Shown: one piece after another, positions 1-11,326 of the stretch
Layout: each line of letters starts with the position of its first letter
How positions within the stretch are numbered: position 1 is the stretch's first letter
Source of the DNA: Ipomoea triloba
Taxonomy: Eukaryota; Streptophyta; Magnoliopsida; Solanales; Convolvulaceae
Length of the DNA: 64,000 nucleotides
Direction: 5' to 3'
NCBI RefSeq assembly: GCF_003576645.1
Contig: NC_044923.1
Span: forward strand, 17,138,022-17,202,021
Made by a program: the position numbers and the translations under genes
Notes under the pieces: generated by a model
The model's database searches: none
What the model saw: only the letters and a program-made list of their open reading frames with translations
What the model was told of the DNA's origin: nothing

Positions 1-217
1 TAGCAAGATAATGCCTTGAAGAATTCGATGACATAAACTGATGAGAAAACCCTTCTATTTATAGCCCAAGTAGGTTACCACTGTTGAGTCACGGGATGCG
101 ATATGAATGACCATTCAATGCTTGTTTAACTCCAAAGCTGCCATAAAGTTGATGAAACCGCTCCTCACATGCGAAACAGTTCATGGCACTAAATACAAGA
201 AGATAAGATTTGATCAT
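1..217 (-). other. 3' untranslated part of copia element
   Basis: This lies downstream (in element orientation) of the copia RNase H reading frame that ends at 218 on the minus strand. No reading frame or tract resembling the LTR at 1905-3743 was recognised, so the 3' LTR is presumably beyond the left edge. Confidence 0.4.
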
Positions 218-1619
218 TCATCCCAATTCTAACCTTAGTTGAGAGAATCTATTTTCACATAACGCTTTTGTGAAAATATCTGCTAGTTGCTCCTCCGTTG
301 CAACGTATTCCAAAGTTATGTCCTTTTTCTCAACATGGTCTCGGATGAAGTGATACTTGATATCAATGTGTTTTGTTCTTGAATGTAACACTGGATTTTG
401 AGTGATAGCTATAGCACTGGTGTTGTCACACATGATTTTAACCTCTTTACATTCAACACCATAATCCAGTAGTTGTTGCTTCATCCATAAAACCTGAGCA
501 CAGCAACTTCCAGCTGCTACATATTCTGCCTCAGCGGTGCTTGTAGCTATCGAATGCTGTTTCTTGCTAAACCATGAGACAAGTCTTCCACCTAGAAACT
601 GACATGTCCCTGATGTGCTCTTTCGATCTATTTTACAACCGGCAAAGTCTGCATCGGAATAACCCATAAGCTCGAAAGATCCACCTCTCGAATACCAAAG
701 TCCAACACTTTGCGTACCTTTGAGATATCTAAGGATCTTTTTAGATGCGTTTAAGTGACTTTCCTTAGGACTTGCCTGAAATCTGGCACATACACCTACT
801 GCAAAGGATATATCTGGTCTACTAGCAGTTAAATAGAGAAGAGATCCGATGATACCTCGATATGTAGTTTGATCGATCTCTCGACCTTCACTGTCGACAT
901 CGATACGTAGAGAGGTTCCCATGGGTACTTTGACTGAGGATTTCCCTTCTATGTTGTATTTTTTGAGCAGATCCTTGGTGTATTTCTCCTGATTGATGAA
1001 GATACCTTCCTTAAGCTGTCTCACTTGTAATCCAAGAAAGTAGTTGAGCTCTCCCATCATGCTCATCTCGAACTTCCCTTTCATCAATCTGGAGAACTTC
1101 TCGCACAAGTTTGGATTGGTGCTTCTAAAAATGATATCGTCCACATAGATTTGCACCAATAAGATGTGATCCTCATCCTTAATTCTAAACAGTGTTTTGT
1201 CCACTAGGCCTTTGGTGAACCCACACTGAAGTAGAAAAGAGGATAAGGTATCATACCAAGCTCTCGGAGCTTGTTTTAAGCCGTAAAGTGCCTTCTTTAA
1301 TTTGTATACTTTGTCAGCTCCTACGTCCTTCAAGAAACCCGGAGGTTGTTCAACGTACACCTCTTCTTCGAGAAGTCCGTTCAGAAAAGCGCTCTTGACA
1401 TCCATTTGATATACTTTAAAGTCTTTGAAGGCGGCATATGCGAGAAAGATGCGTATGGCTTCGAGACGTGCCACTGGAGCGAAGGTTTCATCAAAATCTA
1501 TTCCTTCCTCCTGACAATAACCTTTGGCAACAAGTCTGGCCTTGTTCCTAACAATGTCTCCATCCTCATTCATCTTGTTTCTGAAAACCCACTTTGTACC
1601 AATGACATTTTGATGATGA
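218..1619 (-). pseudogene. Ty1/copia reverse transcriptase - RNase H, partial pol
   Basis: This is an open frame of about 467 codons on the minus strand. It begins inside the reverse transcriptase domain at the single-N join (1620); the frame upstream of the first Met at 1573 reads [10 protein letters not shown], a standard copia RT entry. In order it shows [11 protein letters not shown], the RT core with YVDDI (near 1140-1155), LNYFLGLQV, the DADFAGC RNase H start, STAEAEYVA, and the usual tail [12 protein letters not shown] followed by ADIFTKAL. It would copy element RNA into cDNA in cytoplasmic particles. The frame has no internal stop, so this half is young or well preserved. Protease and integrase are absent because the sequence jumps from RT straight to gag at 1620. 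The RT style fits the SIRE/Tork side of the copia tree, an inference from motif flavour only. Confidence 0.9.
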
Positions 1620-1620
1620 N
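1620..1620. other. single-N assembly join
   Basis: One N sits exactly where the minus-strand copia sequence changes from gag to RT. Other single Ns at 17823 and 40699 also coincide with discontinuities, which suggests a marker of contig overlap or patching rather than an ambiguous base. Confidence 0.6.
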
Positions 1621-1788
1621 CCTGGTTTGCTCAGCAGCCGTGTTTACCATCATGATCTTGACTGGTCCAGATGTTATAACTTCGGCCATCTCATCATGGA
1701 GGGCTGATAGATACGCAAGCATGCGTGTTTTCCAGTCATCGAACCTGCTAAGATCAAAGAGAAGATGTCTCGACAACATGCTATCCAT
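1621..1788 (-). pseudogene. copia gag 5' fragment fused to RT
   Basis: On the minus strand, an ATG at 1786-1788 opens about 56 codons containing RFDDWKTRMLAYLSAL, which matches the start of plant copia Gag (DUF4219/UBN2 type: one or more aromatics, then W-K-R-M-x-x-Y-L). The frame runs into the N at 1620 and is followed at once by RT in another frame. Roughly 3 kb of gag, protease and integrase expected in this family is missing. The start lies about 110 bp from the primer-binding site, consistent with a short leader. Confidence 0.65.
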
Positions 1789-1888
1789 TTTAAAAATTAT
1801 TTCGTGCTTTGAAAATATTTTCAAAAGATTTTTCAAAGAAGGATCTCTAGGCAATATAAACAAAGGTTTATATCGATCAGAGAACTTG

Positions 1889-1901
1889 CTCTGATACCAA
1901 T
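1889..1901 (-). other. copia primer-binding site (initiator tRNA-Met)
   Basis: Read on the minus strand the sequence is TTGGTATCAGAGC, the standard plant retrotransposon PBS complementary to the 3' end of initiator tRNA-Met. It lies 3 bp inside the LTR end at 1905 and fixes the element orientation as minus. Confidence 0.85.
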
Positions 1902-1904
1902 TAT

Positions 1905-3743
1905 TGGTCCCAAGGAGATGGGGTACAAGTCTAGAGGGGGGGGGGTGAATAGACTTGTATAAGATTTTGCAAATCTTTTCGACCTCTCGTGTGTATTGAA
2001 CTCAGGATGTTTATTCGATACCTCACGAGGTGAAGACAAAGTTTTATGCGCAGCGGAAATNNNNNNNNNNNNNNNNNNNNNNNNNNNNNNNNNNNNNNNN
2101 NNNNNNNNNNNNNNNNNNNNNNNNNNNNNNNNNNNNNNNNNNNNNNNNNNNNNNNNNNNNNNNNNNNNNNNNNNNNNNNNNNNNNNNNNNNNNNNNNNNN
2201 NNNNNNNNNNNNNNNNNNNNNNNNNNNNNNNNNNNNNNNNNNNNNNNNNNNNNNNNNNNNNNNNNNNNNNNNNNNNNNNNNNNNNNNNNNNNNNNNNNNN
2301 NNNNNNNNNNTAGCGAGAGATAAATACAGAAAGTAAATGCGAGAGAGATTTTTAAGTGATTCGGCCAACCCGCCTACGTCCACTCTTCTTCCAGAAACTC
2401 CCTGGAAGGATTGCACTAAAACTTCCCTTTTTAGTACAATATCGAGCGCTTGAGCTTTGATCCCGAAGCCCGCCTCAAGCCTCAGGTTTTTCGCCCCGCT
2501 TCTTGTTACTCCCCCTATCGAGCCCTTGAGCTTTGATCACCAAGCCCGCCTCAAGCCTCAGGATCTTCACTAGACAGCTGCCAGGTTACTCCGCCTCTTC
2601 TTGCTTAATCCAAAGCAAGGACCTTTGGTTGTCACAGTTGAGTGTAACAAACTCCAATCTGACCAAAAGCTATCGTTGAATCAATTTCGATGTAGAGCAG
2701 CTTCGGTCACCTTCTAGATATGTGGCAGTTTAAGCTATGTAACTCTCTCAAACACTAAGATGTGTTTTTCTCGCTGTATTGAATATCTGGATGATATTCC
2801 AAATTGAATGCTTGCACTTGAACGTTTGAATCAGACACCTCTTTAGAATTTCGAATGAACCAACCTTTTTTATCACTGTGTCTTCACGTCCTTATATATG
2901 AGAGTTTGAGGAATAATTCCGTTGGAGGGAAAATTATTCCGTTTGAAATCTGTCTCCCATGCCGATCATGGGTCTTGCATATTTTCAGCATTTTTCATGG
3001 AGTGGTGGTCTTGTAACTTGAACCTTTTGTCTGGTAGTGAATATTCTATATTTCACTTTCTTGAGTCCATGCTCCACTTTCGTCTTTTGGTAAAAGTTAC
3101 TCTTTTTATATTCCCATCATTCCTTGTTTGTGGGGAATCAGACCACTTCAGCATTGGTGTACCTTTTGACCGTTTGTGGTGGAAATCTGATGTGTCATCC
3201 ATTTCCGTCCATTTTGAAAACTCACGTTCGGCACCTCTTCATTATTCTATCTCCATGATATTCTTCTTCTCCAAACTTTAAGTATGCTTCCTGACCGTCA
3301 TTCAGCATTACTGGAGAAGTGTCAGTTTATCGAGACCAAGGTTGATGTCTCGATTGTTTGATGTCTCGAACCCAAGCATCGAGAGGTCTACCTCTCGAAC
3401 TCTGCTTATGTCTCGAACTGGATTGCTGTATCGAGAGATCCTATCTCTCGAACTCTGCTTATGTCTCGAGACTTAGTTGATGTCTCGCAGACCCTTATTC
3501 CTCCAGAGTTGTCCCGTGCCTTCTTCTGATTTATCTATAGGATTACAACACGAGACTTCTAAGATGTTCAAACAAATTTACCTTGAGCTTAAATATTTTC
3601 CGAGTTGAGCTCAAAGTTACCCGGTTGTATTTTCGCTCTTGGTTTACTTGTCGAACTTACAGCGTTTTGCCTATGTATCGAGACTTGGGGATTTCTACTT
3701 AACAGTTGGTATCATCAAAACCTATTACATGATGTTCCTAACA
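1905..3743 (-). repeat. copia 5' LTR (contains N gap)
   Basis: The LTR is bounded on the minus strand by TGTTAGGAACATC (at 3743) and TGGGACCA (at 1905), giving TG...CA ends next to the PBS. It is about 1.84 kb including 250 unknown bases (2061-2310). It contains a 75 bp direct duplication (about 2441-2516 and 2517-2590) built on CTTGAGCTTTGAT and GCCTCAAGCCTCAGG. Towards its 5' side (3330-3500) it has a cluster of TCTCGA-type motifs. A second, older LTR of the family lies at 34515-35280. Confidence 0.8.
2061..2310. other. assembly gap (N run)
   Basis: 250 unknown bases inside the copia LTR. Confidence 1.
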
Positions 3744-3865
3744 GTATATATATATATGTTAGATATGTAAGTATATATGTATATAGTATATATATATGTG
3801 TGTGTGCGCGCGCGCGCGTGTGTATTAATTATTTAATTATCCTAAGTATATATATAGAATGTATA

Positions 3866-3923
<58 letters not shown>

Positions 3924-3947
3924 ACAGTAATTATTGTATGTAGTAAG
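3744..3947. repeat. (TA)n and TG/CG alternating microsatellites
   Basis: A TA-rich tract follows the LTR. It includes an alternating purine-pyrimidine run of TG and CG dinucleotides (about 3797-3823) and a long (TA)n at about 3869-3914. No gene is seen. Confidence 0.8.
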
Positions 3948-4186
3948 CACTGTTGCAAAAATCCCCGCCTAGGCGTCCGCCTAGGTGGCCGGCCGCCTAG
4001 AAGGCCGCCTAGCGCCTAACTCGGCCGACTGGACCGAGTTGGCGGCCGACTGGGCCGAATTTGGCCGAGTTAACTCGCCCAACTCGACAGAGTTAGCTAA
4101 GTTAACTCGAGCGAGCTGGCCTTGTTAATTTTATTATTATATTTATATATATTTAAATTTATTTATTTATATAAGTAAGCGAAGTA

Positions 4187-4250
<64 letters not shown>

Positions 4251-4386
4251 CATACATCCACACACATGAATTAATTTTTTGTTTTTATAGGTCGCCGCCT
4301 AGAATCGCCTAGGCGCCGCCTAGACCGCTTAGGCGCTTGGCACTAGTCTACCGCCCGACTAGCGCCTAGCGTCCACTGCAACCATG
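3948..4386. mobile_element. non-autonomous hAT element, 439 bp
   Basis: The ends are CACTGTTGCA on the left and, inverted, CATGGTTGCA on the right, an hAT-type terminal inverted repeat. It is flanked by a perfect 8 bp target duplication GTAGTAAG (3940-3947 and 4387-4394). The subterminal regions are packed with GCCTAGGCG and CCGCCTAG palindromes; the middle is a (TA)n tract. There is no transposase. A decayed short relative is seen at 60016-60105. Confidence 0.85.
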
Positions 4387-4394
4387 GTAGTAAG

Positions 4395-5565
4395 TATACA
4401 TAGATATATTATTTATTGTACTTTGGTCCATGTATATCTATGTAGCTATTTTTCTTATACTATGCTAATATAAATTATATGTATGCATACTATAGTATAT
4501 ATATTAGCCGTGTGTATGTATATTATATATATAATTATATATATATACATGATAGATGATGATTGGAGGTTACTATTTCAAAATTTGGGAGTTACATGAA
4601 TTATGAATTCAAATTATTTTATCCATTACTCTTATTAATTGTGACTTAATAAGGTGATGAGGGTAGTCAATTTATTCATTGCTTCTTCCTCCTCATTTTG
4701 GCCGGACACTATACTCAAGAAAGGAGAAAAAAAAATTCTTTTCTTTTGCTTGTTATTCTTCTTCTCCATTGCCGTCCATTTCTCATAAAAAAAAAAAAAA
4801 CAAATTATATCATCTTCTTATTTTTTCAAGAGTTGGAATCATCCCTAAGCCTATTAAGTTTTTAGTTTCTTTATTGTTTTATTTTTATGGGTAGAATAGA
4901 AATAAGATTTTAGTAATTCATATGTGCTTATGAGTGTATCTTGTGATTGTGTTGGATGATGATAATGGTGGATAGAAGAAGAAGCCTTGGACAATTGAGG
5001 CATAGAGTATTAAGAGCAATAAGCTTTCAAGGTAAGTGGATTTTTGGGTTTTTTGCCTTGCCCTTAATTTATATGATTTAGTGTAAGGCTAAAACATGTG
5101 TGCTTGGGAGGTGTATAAAATATACTTAACAAATTGTATAAGTATGAATGAAAGTTTTATCTATTTCTTACTGTGATTTTTAGTACATGAGATGATGAGT
5201 ATGAAAGTATGGTTCATATTTCATATAAAAGAAAAATACTTTTTTTTTAGGATATACGGAGTATATGCCTATGTGATGAATCTAGTATATATTTATAAAT
5301 TATTAAAATTTGGATTCGTACGTATGTTATAAGTTTATAAGTCAAAACATATATATATGTATATATTAATTAATTAGTTACGTACGTGTGTTAATAAAAG
5401 AAAAGATATATATACAAACATTATGTAGATGATTCGTGTATATATATATATATATATATATATATGTAATACTTAGGATAAATATATTCAAGTATATAAG
5501 TGTATTTCATATAATATATAAATATATATTTATGAGTATGTTGTAATTTATAAATATATAACTAT
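4395..5565. other. AT-rich LTR-like DNA, no gene
   Basis: This is AT-rich sequence with (TA)n tracts (4500-4550, 5438-5465) and a stretch near 5000-5040 that resembles the region before a long plant LTR terminus. With 11179-12957 it probably formed one LTR-type sequence later split by copia A. No coding frame is supported. Confidence 0.4.
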
Positions 5566-5792
5566 TGTTGTAAAGAAATGTATTTAGTGGCCATTATTTT
5601 GTAACTGTTGTAACGGTGATTATTATTATTACTAGTGTTATATATATATGTCCTTTGTAACTTGTACATGTACAATGGAATGAAACAATTTCTCCCTATT
5701 CTTTGTTCTCTGTATCCCTTTACTCTTTCCCTGCAACCTGCAATGTTTACGGTTAGGAGCTAAAGGCCGACGGGCACAACAAAATCTCAACA
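5566..5792 (+). repeat. copia A 5' LTR
   Basis: 227 bp, TGTTGTAAAG to TCTCAACA. It matches the 3' LTR at 10932-11178 apart from small indels, notably about 14 bp and about 11 bp extra in the 3' copy. Confidence 0.9.
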
Positions 5793-5809
5793 CGTTATCG
5801 GCACGCTCC
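5793..5809 (+). other. copia A primer-binding site, half-tRNA type
   Basis: CGTTATCGGCACGCTCC follows the LTR directly. It does not match any tRNA 3' end, but it matches the copia B site (CGTTATCAGCACGAG) and the anticodon arm of plant tRNA-Ile(AAU). A Drosophila copia-like priming by a tRNA half is inferred. Confidence 0.55.
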
Positions 5810-7480
5810 CTTACGGTGAAGGGTACAAATTTGCTAATATATATTTACAAGCTCCCGGATTCAACATCATTCAAGTTAGCTTTACCTACTGTTTATTTCT
5901 ACAAACGAAATAGCTAGCTTGTCAATTCAACATTATGATTTCAATGCTATTAATAATTCACAATTAGCATGGGAATCTATATACTTTCTGCCTAGTGAAT
6001 ACGCATACATATGTTTATGCTCAAATGCCTTGCTATTTTAAAATATGCACATTATTTCTTGAATTTTTATATGTGCTTCGAAATATATACCCAGTGAATT
6101 ACTCAAAGATAATTACCTACTGTTAAGAAACCTAAGCTTTTTTTTCATTATACTCAATAGAAAGAAAGGTTTCTACATCACAGATGAGCATTAAGCATAC
6201 ATAGTTTTTTTTTCATTTTATCGGGTTCTTACCTACATCAGCACATCACAGTATCCATACAATAATTACAATCTGTATATTCATTGTTAGTATTCGATGT
6301 TTTTTTTCCCAGTTCATATTAAATGTTTTTCGGATTTTTAAATTCGAATTATTCATTTTTTAAAAAAGCATAAGTTTTTTTTTGGGGAAAAGATAGATCT
6401 GATGTATCCCAGATTATAAAAAAAAATCCGAAATATTTCTTTTCTTCTTCGAATTTTTTTTCGAAATTAAGAACCCAGCAAATTTCGGATGTTTTTTTTT
6501 AAAATACTCAAACCATACAAACCTTTTCGATTCCCCTCTCCGGATCTGTTCCGGCGATTTTGTGCGGCCGCGCCTTGATCCGATGATCAGCGATGGAAAC
6601 GGTGGCGTTGCTCGACGGCAGAAGGCAGTGGCTCGCGATCGGCCGGCTCTCCGGCAAAGTGCAACGGCGGCACTGATTTGCAATCACTCCTGGTTGGCGA
6701 TGCCGGCGACGACGTCCTTGCGTTACAATCGCGATCGTTCCCTTTATTTTCGCGATCGTTCCATTTGTTTTCGCGATTGTTTCTGGCTCTAGTCTGTTTT
6801 TGCAGACGGTTATTTGGGAACAAGGGTTTCTTTTACCTTTGTTATATCGGACCCGGGTTTGGGCCTTTTTGGCCCAGATCCGGATTTTTCAGAACACAAG
6901 GAGAGAAGCAATTAGGCTTGAGTCCTTTTGTTAATATGTTTTATATTGGCATGTAATTTTAGGTTCAATTAATAGATCAAAATGATGGATTATTTTGTTA
7001 AGCAAATTGAAGCCTATTACAATTATTATATTCTAGGCTAATTTAATTTGGGCTTAAAATCTAAGCCGCTATATTTTTTTTTGGGTCCTTTTGTTTCAAA
7101 GCATTTGAACTAGCTTTAAATGCTCGACCCATTTGATTTCAAATTTGGGCTTAATTCTTTCATTAACCCAATTTCTTAAAATCTTCTTCCATCATTTGTT
7201 ATTTTGGACCTATGTTTCTTCAAGGTGAACTCTCGTTTTTAGCTCACAATTGCAATCCTCTTGTTCAAATTTGAGAATATTTATTTGCTCAAATTTGATT
7301 TATTTTGTGGTCATATGAACCATCATAGTATTCTCGTTGGTAATACTTATTTGCTATGTGCCATGAGGTGAGCTTCTAGAATATATTAACAAAGAGTTGG
7401 TATCTTATTCTTGGGGTTGCATACCACAAAACGTGACATGGTTTTGTTAGGTTACACCTGCCGTTACTAAACCTTCATTT
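5810..7480 (+). other. copia A leader with GC-rich insert
   Basis: A leader of about 1.7 kb between PBS and recognisable gag, more than twice that of copia B. An isolated GC-rich block at about 6535-6745 (CGGCGA and CGATCG-rich) stands out from the AT-rich surroundings. No convincing protein match was found there; short open frames overlap on both strands. A conserved CGGTGAA sits about 20 nt after the PBS in both copia A and copia B. Confidence 0.5.
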
Positions 7481-7489
7481 GCCTTTGTA

Positions 7490-8100
7490 ACAACAATTAT
7501 ATGCCTTATAGAAATCCCTGAAGGATAGTTTTAACTAATAGAAGTCCTTTGTAAAAATCACAATTCGATTACCTTACCTTGATCCTTCAAAACTTTGAAG
7601 TAAAAATGACTGATTCTAAATCAACTATATACACAATTGTGACCCAATCAAAATTGTGTAAGCAAAATATCTCTGGCACGGATTTGATTGCTGAGACATT
7701 GTCTTCTTTTCCACACCACCCTCTTCCAATCACTATAGCAACACAACCACTTGGTGATGCAAATCTCTAATACATGCCCCACTGGCTCTACATTAGTGCC
7801 CGAAACACACAATATCACTTAATTGTACAACACCAAGAGGCGCTGAGAAAGAAGACAAGAAAGAGGTAAGGTCAAGGTGGCAATAACACAACCTCTTGAA
7901 GCCAGCCTACAATGATCCAACCTATTAAAGATAGCCAGATTCATACATAACTCTGGCCCAGCAGCAAAAATGCTTCACGTGTGGGTATCCTTGGCATTGA
8001 TCACGTGCGTGCCATACCCTGAAGCATTTTGTTGAAACATAACAAAACATCACAATGTTGAATTCAACAAAGTAATTTGCCTGAAGCAAATGCTCTTTAT
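7490..8100 (+). pseudogene. copia A gag remnant
   Basis: The translation at about 7506-7540 matches LWKSLKDRFDQQ of copia B gag, with stops where W and both Q should be. At 7620-7700 it reads KLCKQNISGTDLIAETLSSF, matching KLCKQEVSEKDLIEKTLSTF of copia B. A zinc knuckle with CX2CX4HX4C spacing is at 7971-8012 with TGA replacing the Trp after His. It is dead by many stops. Confidence 0.8.
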
Positions 8101-10170
8101 TGATAAACTTACTTTTTCATTCATAATCGTTTTAGTGATGTTCCCTTTCGGTATAATCTTTATATACAAACCTCGACAATTCTTTTTACCACTATTGATA
8201 GGGTTCCTTTTTGTGTGCTCCGGTCGAGCCTCACTTATACTCTACCAGTTTAAAGTGACACTATGTCAAATAAACAATGTGTGAAAATACCTTATCATTT
8301 ATTTCTATCCCAGAAGTGATAGGTGCTTCCTCTATAACTTACAACAGTAGTTCTGTTGCAAATATTTTTGAACGGGTGCATGGTCTATGAAGATCACTAT
8401 CCCTCAATGATGATAGTTCATCCAAATATGAATAGATCATCAGTAAGATCATTCTGGTAATAAGAAGAAATTAAAAAGTTTCTCTCGATGTTGTATGCAT
8501 CTGAGTCAAACCAAATTATCCACATCATCTTATAACAACATTCATAGTTTTAATTTTCTTAAAAGCTATTTTGGCACTCTTGAGAAATCATACCATACTT
8601 ATGAGTATCATTTGGTTTGCCAAAATGTTGTGATAAGACCCAACCAGGTATTGATGATTTTGGGGACATCATACTTGATATATTTTCAAATCTAGCTCAC
8701 TGCATATCAGTATCAATCCCCCCATCAACCTAGTACGTATAAACATTTCCCATTCTGCGTTCCTATTCTTAGTGTGCAGTCAAATTGCTATATCACCACC
8801 ATTTGCGTATCTTTATGGGCTATAACATTCCGTCTGTTTACATAGAGCCCATGATAAGGAATCAATAGATACGTTGACTGCATACTGAAGATCAGTTTCA
8901 CGGCATTAGGGGGAGATATACCCAATTTAAATACCGAGAAATCACATTAAATGGAATGATCTTCATTATAATCCATGTACTAGTAAAACTGAACCAGAAG
9001 TTCAGTAGATAATCTATTTGCGATATTAGCAAATAATCTGCCAAATATATACCGATAACGTATATATACATTGATCATGTTGATCAGAAAAGAGTGACAA
9101 GGTCTTATAGATAATCCCCAAATTGGACCAAATATATTTATCTCAATACTCCTTGACATTAGAAGTGCAGGAGATTTATCGATTTAAGAGATATGAAACA
9201 TAACACTAGATCTAGCAAAGAAGCATTATCACTCTTGTATTAAAAAGAATTATGTCCCCTAGTAAGGTGCACCAAACAAACATAATACTAGGGATGCGGA
9301 ACAATCAGATCTTAATACTTGGGAAATGTCAACGATCTGATTAAAAATTGTCATGATTTTGGGAGAAAATTATACAGTTATCGACAACACACGCCTATAT
9401 AATCGCTCATTTAAATAAACTAGATCCAGGTGAGGTGCCTGATGCATCCTCATTATTTAATATTTAAAGGAGCAATTAAGGCAAAGCTCGACTCGCTAAA
9501 ACAGATTATCTTGACAATACATACACCATTGAATAATAACCTTGTTGGTTACAAATGGATGTTTGTACAAAAGAGAAATGAAAACAATAAGGTGATATAA
9601 TAGCGAGTGTTTATAGCATATGGGCTAACGCAGAAACCCTTGATTAATTTTAATCAAATCTCCCATGTACGATGACATTAAGTTTCGCTATATAAGATAA
9701 TTGGCAGAATAAACTTAGATATGCAGCTAATAAACGTCATGACCATATGACAATAAGGTCTTTGGACAATATGGTCATATTTTGATTGACATTGTCCTTA
9801 CAATGAAATCAACTATAGTTTTTAATGCCCTAAATATCCTCTAGTATCTCCAATTTAAAATTTGTGGGACAAACCAATGTGTGTTTTTCTCATAGATCAT
9901 TTGGTAATGATTGCTTTTGATCTCCATTCCAAGTTAGTTATGTGTGTACATTCTATCTCCACTGACTTATGTGAGGATAATAAAAGTGTATTTTTAAGTA
10001 GGTATGGTTAAGGAATATTGACTATATTCAACCTACATAGGCTCCAGAAGAGTCACGAGATCATTGTATAAAATGTTAACTTATAGCGACAATCTTGAAG
10101 ATTGTCATATCATCTCCTCTACGCTCATTTTGAAACAATTATTCTACTTTAAGCAATGTAGAAATCGAAG
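8100..10170 (+). pseudogene. copia A pol remnants
   Basis: Pieces line up with copia B pol in order. Near 8850-8990 is the segment before RT ending in CACGGCATTAGGGGGAG (copia B 48380-48410). Near 9540-9740 is RT entry GYKWMFVQKRNENN and DMQLINVMT. Near 9965-10055 is the RNase H tail EDNKSVFL then LQKSHEI. Protease, most of integrase and most of RT, including the YVDD box, are deleted or unrecognisable. Confidence 0.75.
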
Positions 10171-10179
10171 ATTGTTATT

Positions 10180-10931
10180 TTCAGGGGGAGATGTTGGACT
10201 ACATTTACTTAAATCAATCCTGAAGATTGGGTGGGTCCTAAAAGGACCAACAATTGTACTCTTTTGCAATCTATATACCATGTACTCTTTTACTCACTAG
10301 ATTTTTCCCATTGGATTTTTCTAGTGTGGTTTTTAACGAGGCAGGAGTATAATATAATAAACGGGGAGAAAGTTGCAAATAAATACTTAAATAGATGAAC
10401 CCCGAAATCCTGAAGATTATGCCCTGAAGGCTTATGATTCCACTCTTTTTCCCTGGCTTATGATTGTACTCTTTTTCCCTTAACTAAGTTTTTCCCACCG
10501 GATTTTCTTAGTGTAAGTTTTTTTAACGAGGCAATCAGGAAGGTTGTTGTCTTCAGGGGGAGCAACAACATACACAGAGATTATTGGTCCAGAAGACCAC
10601 CAAGTCTTGCAAATCCTGAAGATTAAACGCAACAAGTTATGGTTGTACTCTTTTCCCTTAACTAAGTTTTTTCCTACTAGGTTTTCTTAGTGTAAGGTTT
10701 TAATGAGGCAACCAAGACTATACATGAGTTTATAAATATCATGTACTCTTTTCTTCAACTAAGTTTTTCCCATGTGGTTTTCCTAGTGAAGTTTTTAACG
10801 AGGCATGAAAGTATTTGAATATACCATTCATATACAGTATACTCTTTTCTTGTCTAGGTTTTTCCCACAGGGTTTTCCTAGCAAGTGTTTTAGCGAAGTA
10901 AGATTGTGGATAAATAATGTCCAAGGGGGAG
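10180..10931 (+). repeat. copia A 3' region with five hairpin repeats
   Basis: Five diverged copies of a unit of about 65-70 bp start at about 10258, 10446, 10634, 10740 and 10849. Each has TACTCTTTT, then CTAAGTTTTTCCC...TTTTCCTAG (arms able to pair) and TTTAACGAGGCA. The region ends in CCAAGGGGGAG, the polypurine tract before the 3' LTR. Copia B has two units. Confidence 0.8.
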
Positions 10932-11178
10932 TGTTATAAAGAAATGTATTTAGTGGCCATTATTTTGTAACTGTTGTAACGGTCACCATTATGATTGTTA
11001 TTATTACTACTGTTATATATATATGTCCTTTGTAACTTGTACATGTACGATGGAATAAAACAATTTCTCCCTATTCTTTGTTCTCTCTATCCTTTTACTC
11101 TTTCCCTGCAACCTGCAATGTTCCTGCAATGTTCACGGTTAGGAGCTAAAGGCCGACGGGCACAACAAAATCTCAACA
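10932..11178 (+). repeat. copia A 3' LTR
   Basis: 247 bp, TGTTATAAAG to TCTCAACA, followed by TSD ACTAT. It contains a short duplicated TTCCTGCAATG absent from the 5' LTR. Confidence 0.9.
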
Positions 11179-11326
11179 ACTATATATATACACACTAATT
11201 TTGTTATTATTACCATTATTATTTATTTTCCTTTTACGAATGGTCATAAGAAAAGAATTAAATAATAAAAATTTTATTTATAATTGCTAACCGTACGTAT
11301 TTGTAAGTTGTAACTGCATAACCTTA

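Larger units (their letters stand above)
5561..11183 (+). mobile_element. copia A: complete but decayed Ty1/copia element
   Basis: The element (5566-11178) has two LTRs (227 and 247 bp) with TG...CA ends and a perfect 5 bp TSD ACTAT (5561-5565 and 11179-11183). Inside are a PBS, a long leader, remnants of gag with a zinc knuckle, integrase C-terminal, RT and RNase H pieces in the correct order, and a 3' region with repeated hairpin motifs before the polypurine tract. The LTRs differ by several indels, so the insertion is old. It belongs to the same lineage as copia B at 44653-51170. Confidence 0.9.

Noticed and set aside
6414..6956. GC-rich frames in the copia A leader as a gene
   Set aside because: Overlapping frames on both strands, no recognisable domain, low-complexity charged residues.
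5566..11178. Reading copia A as an intact gene cluster from its short open frames
   Set aside because: The frames are short, and those that match copia are broken by stops.
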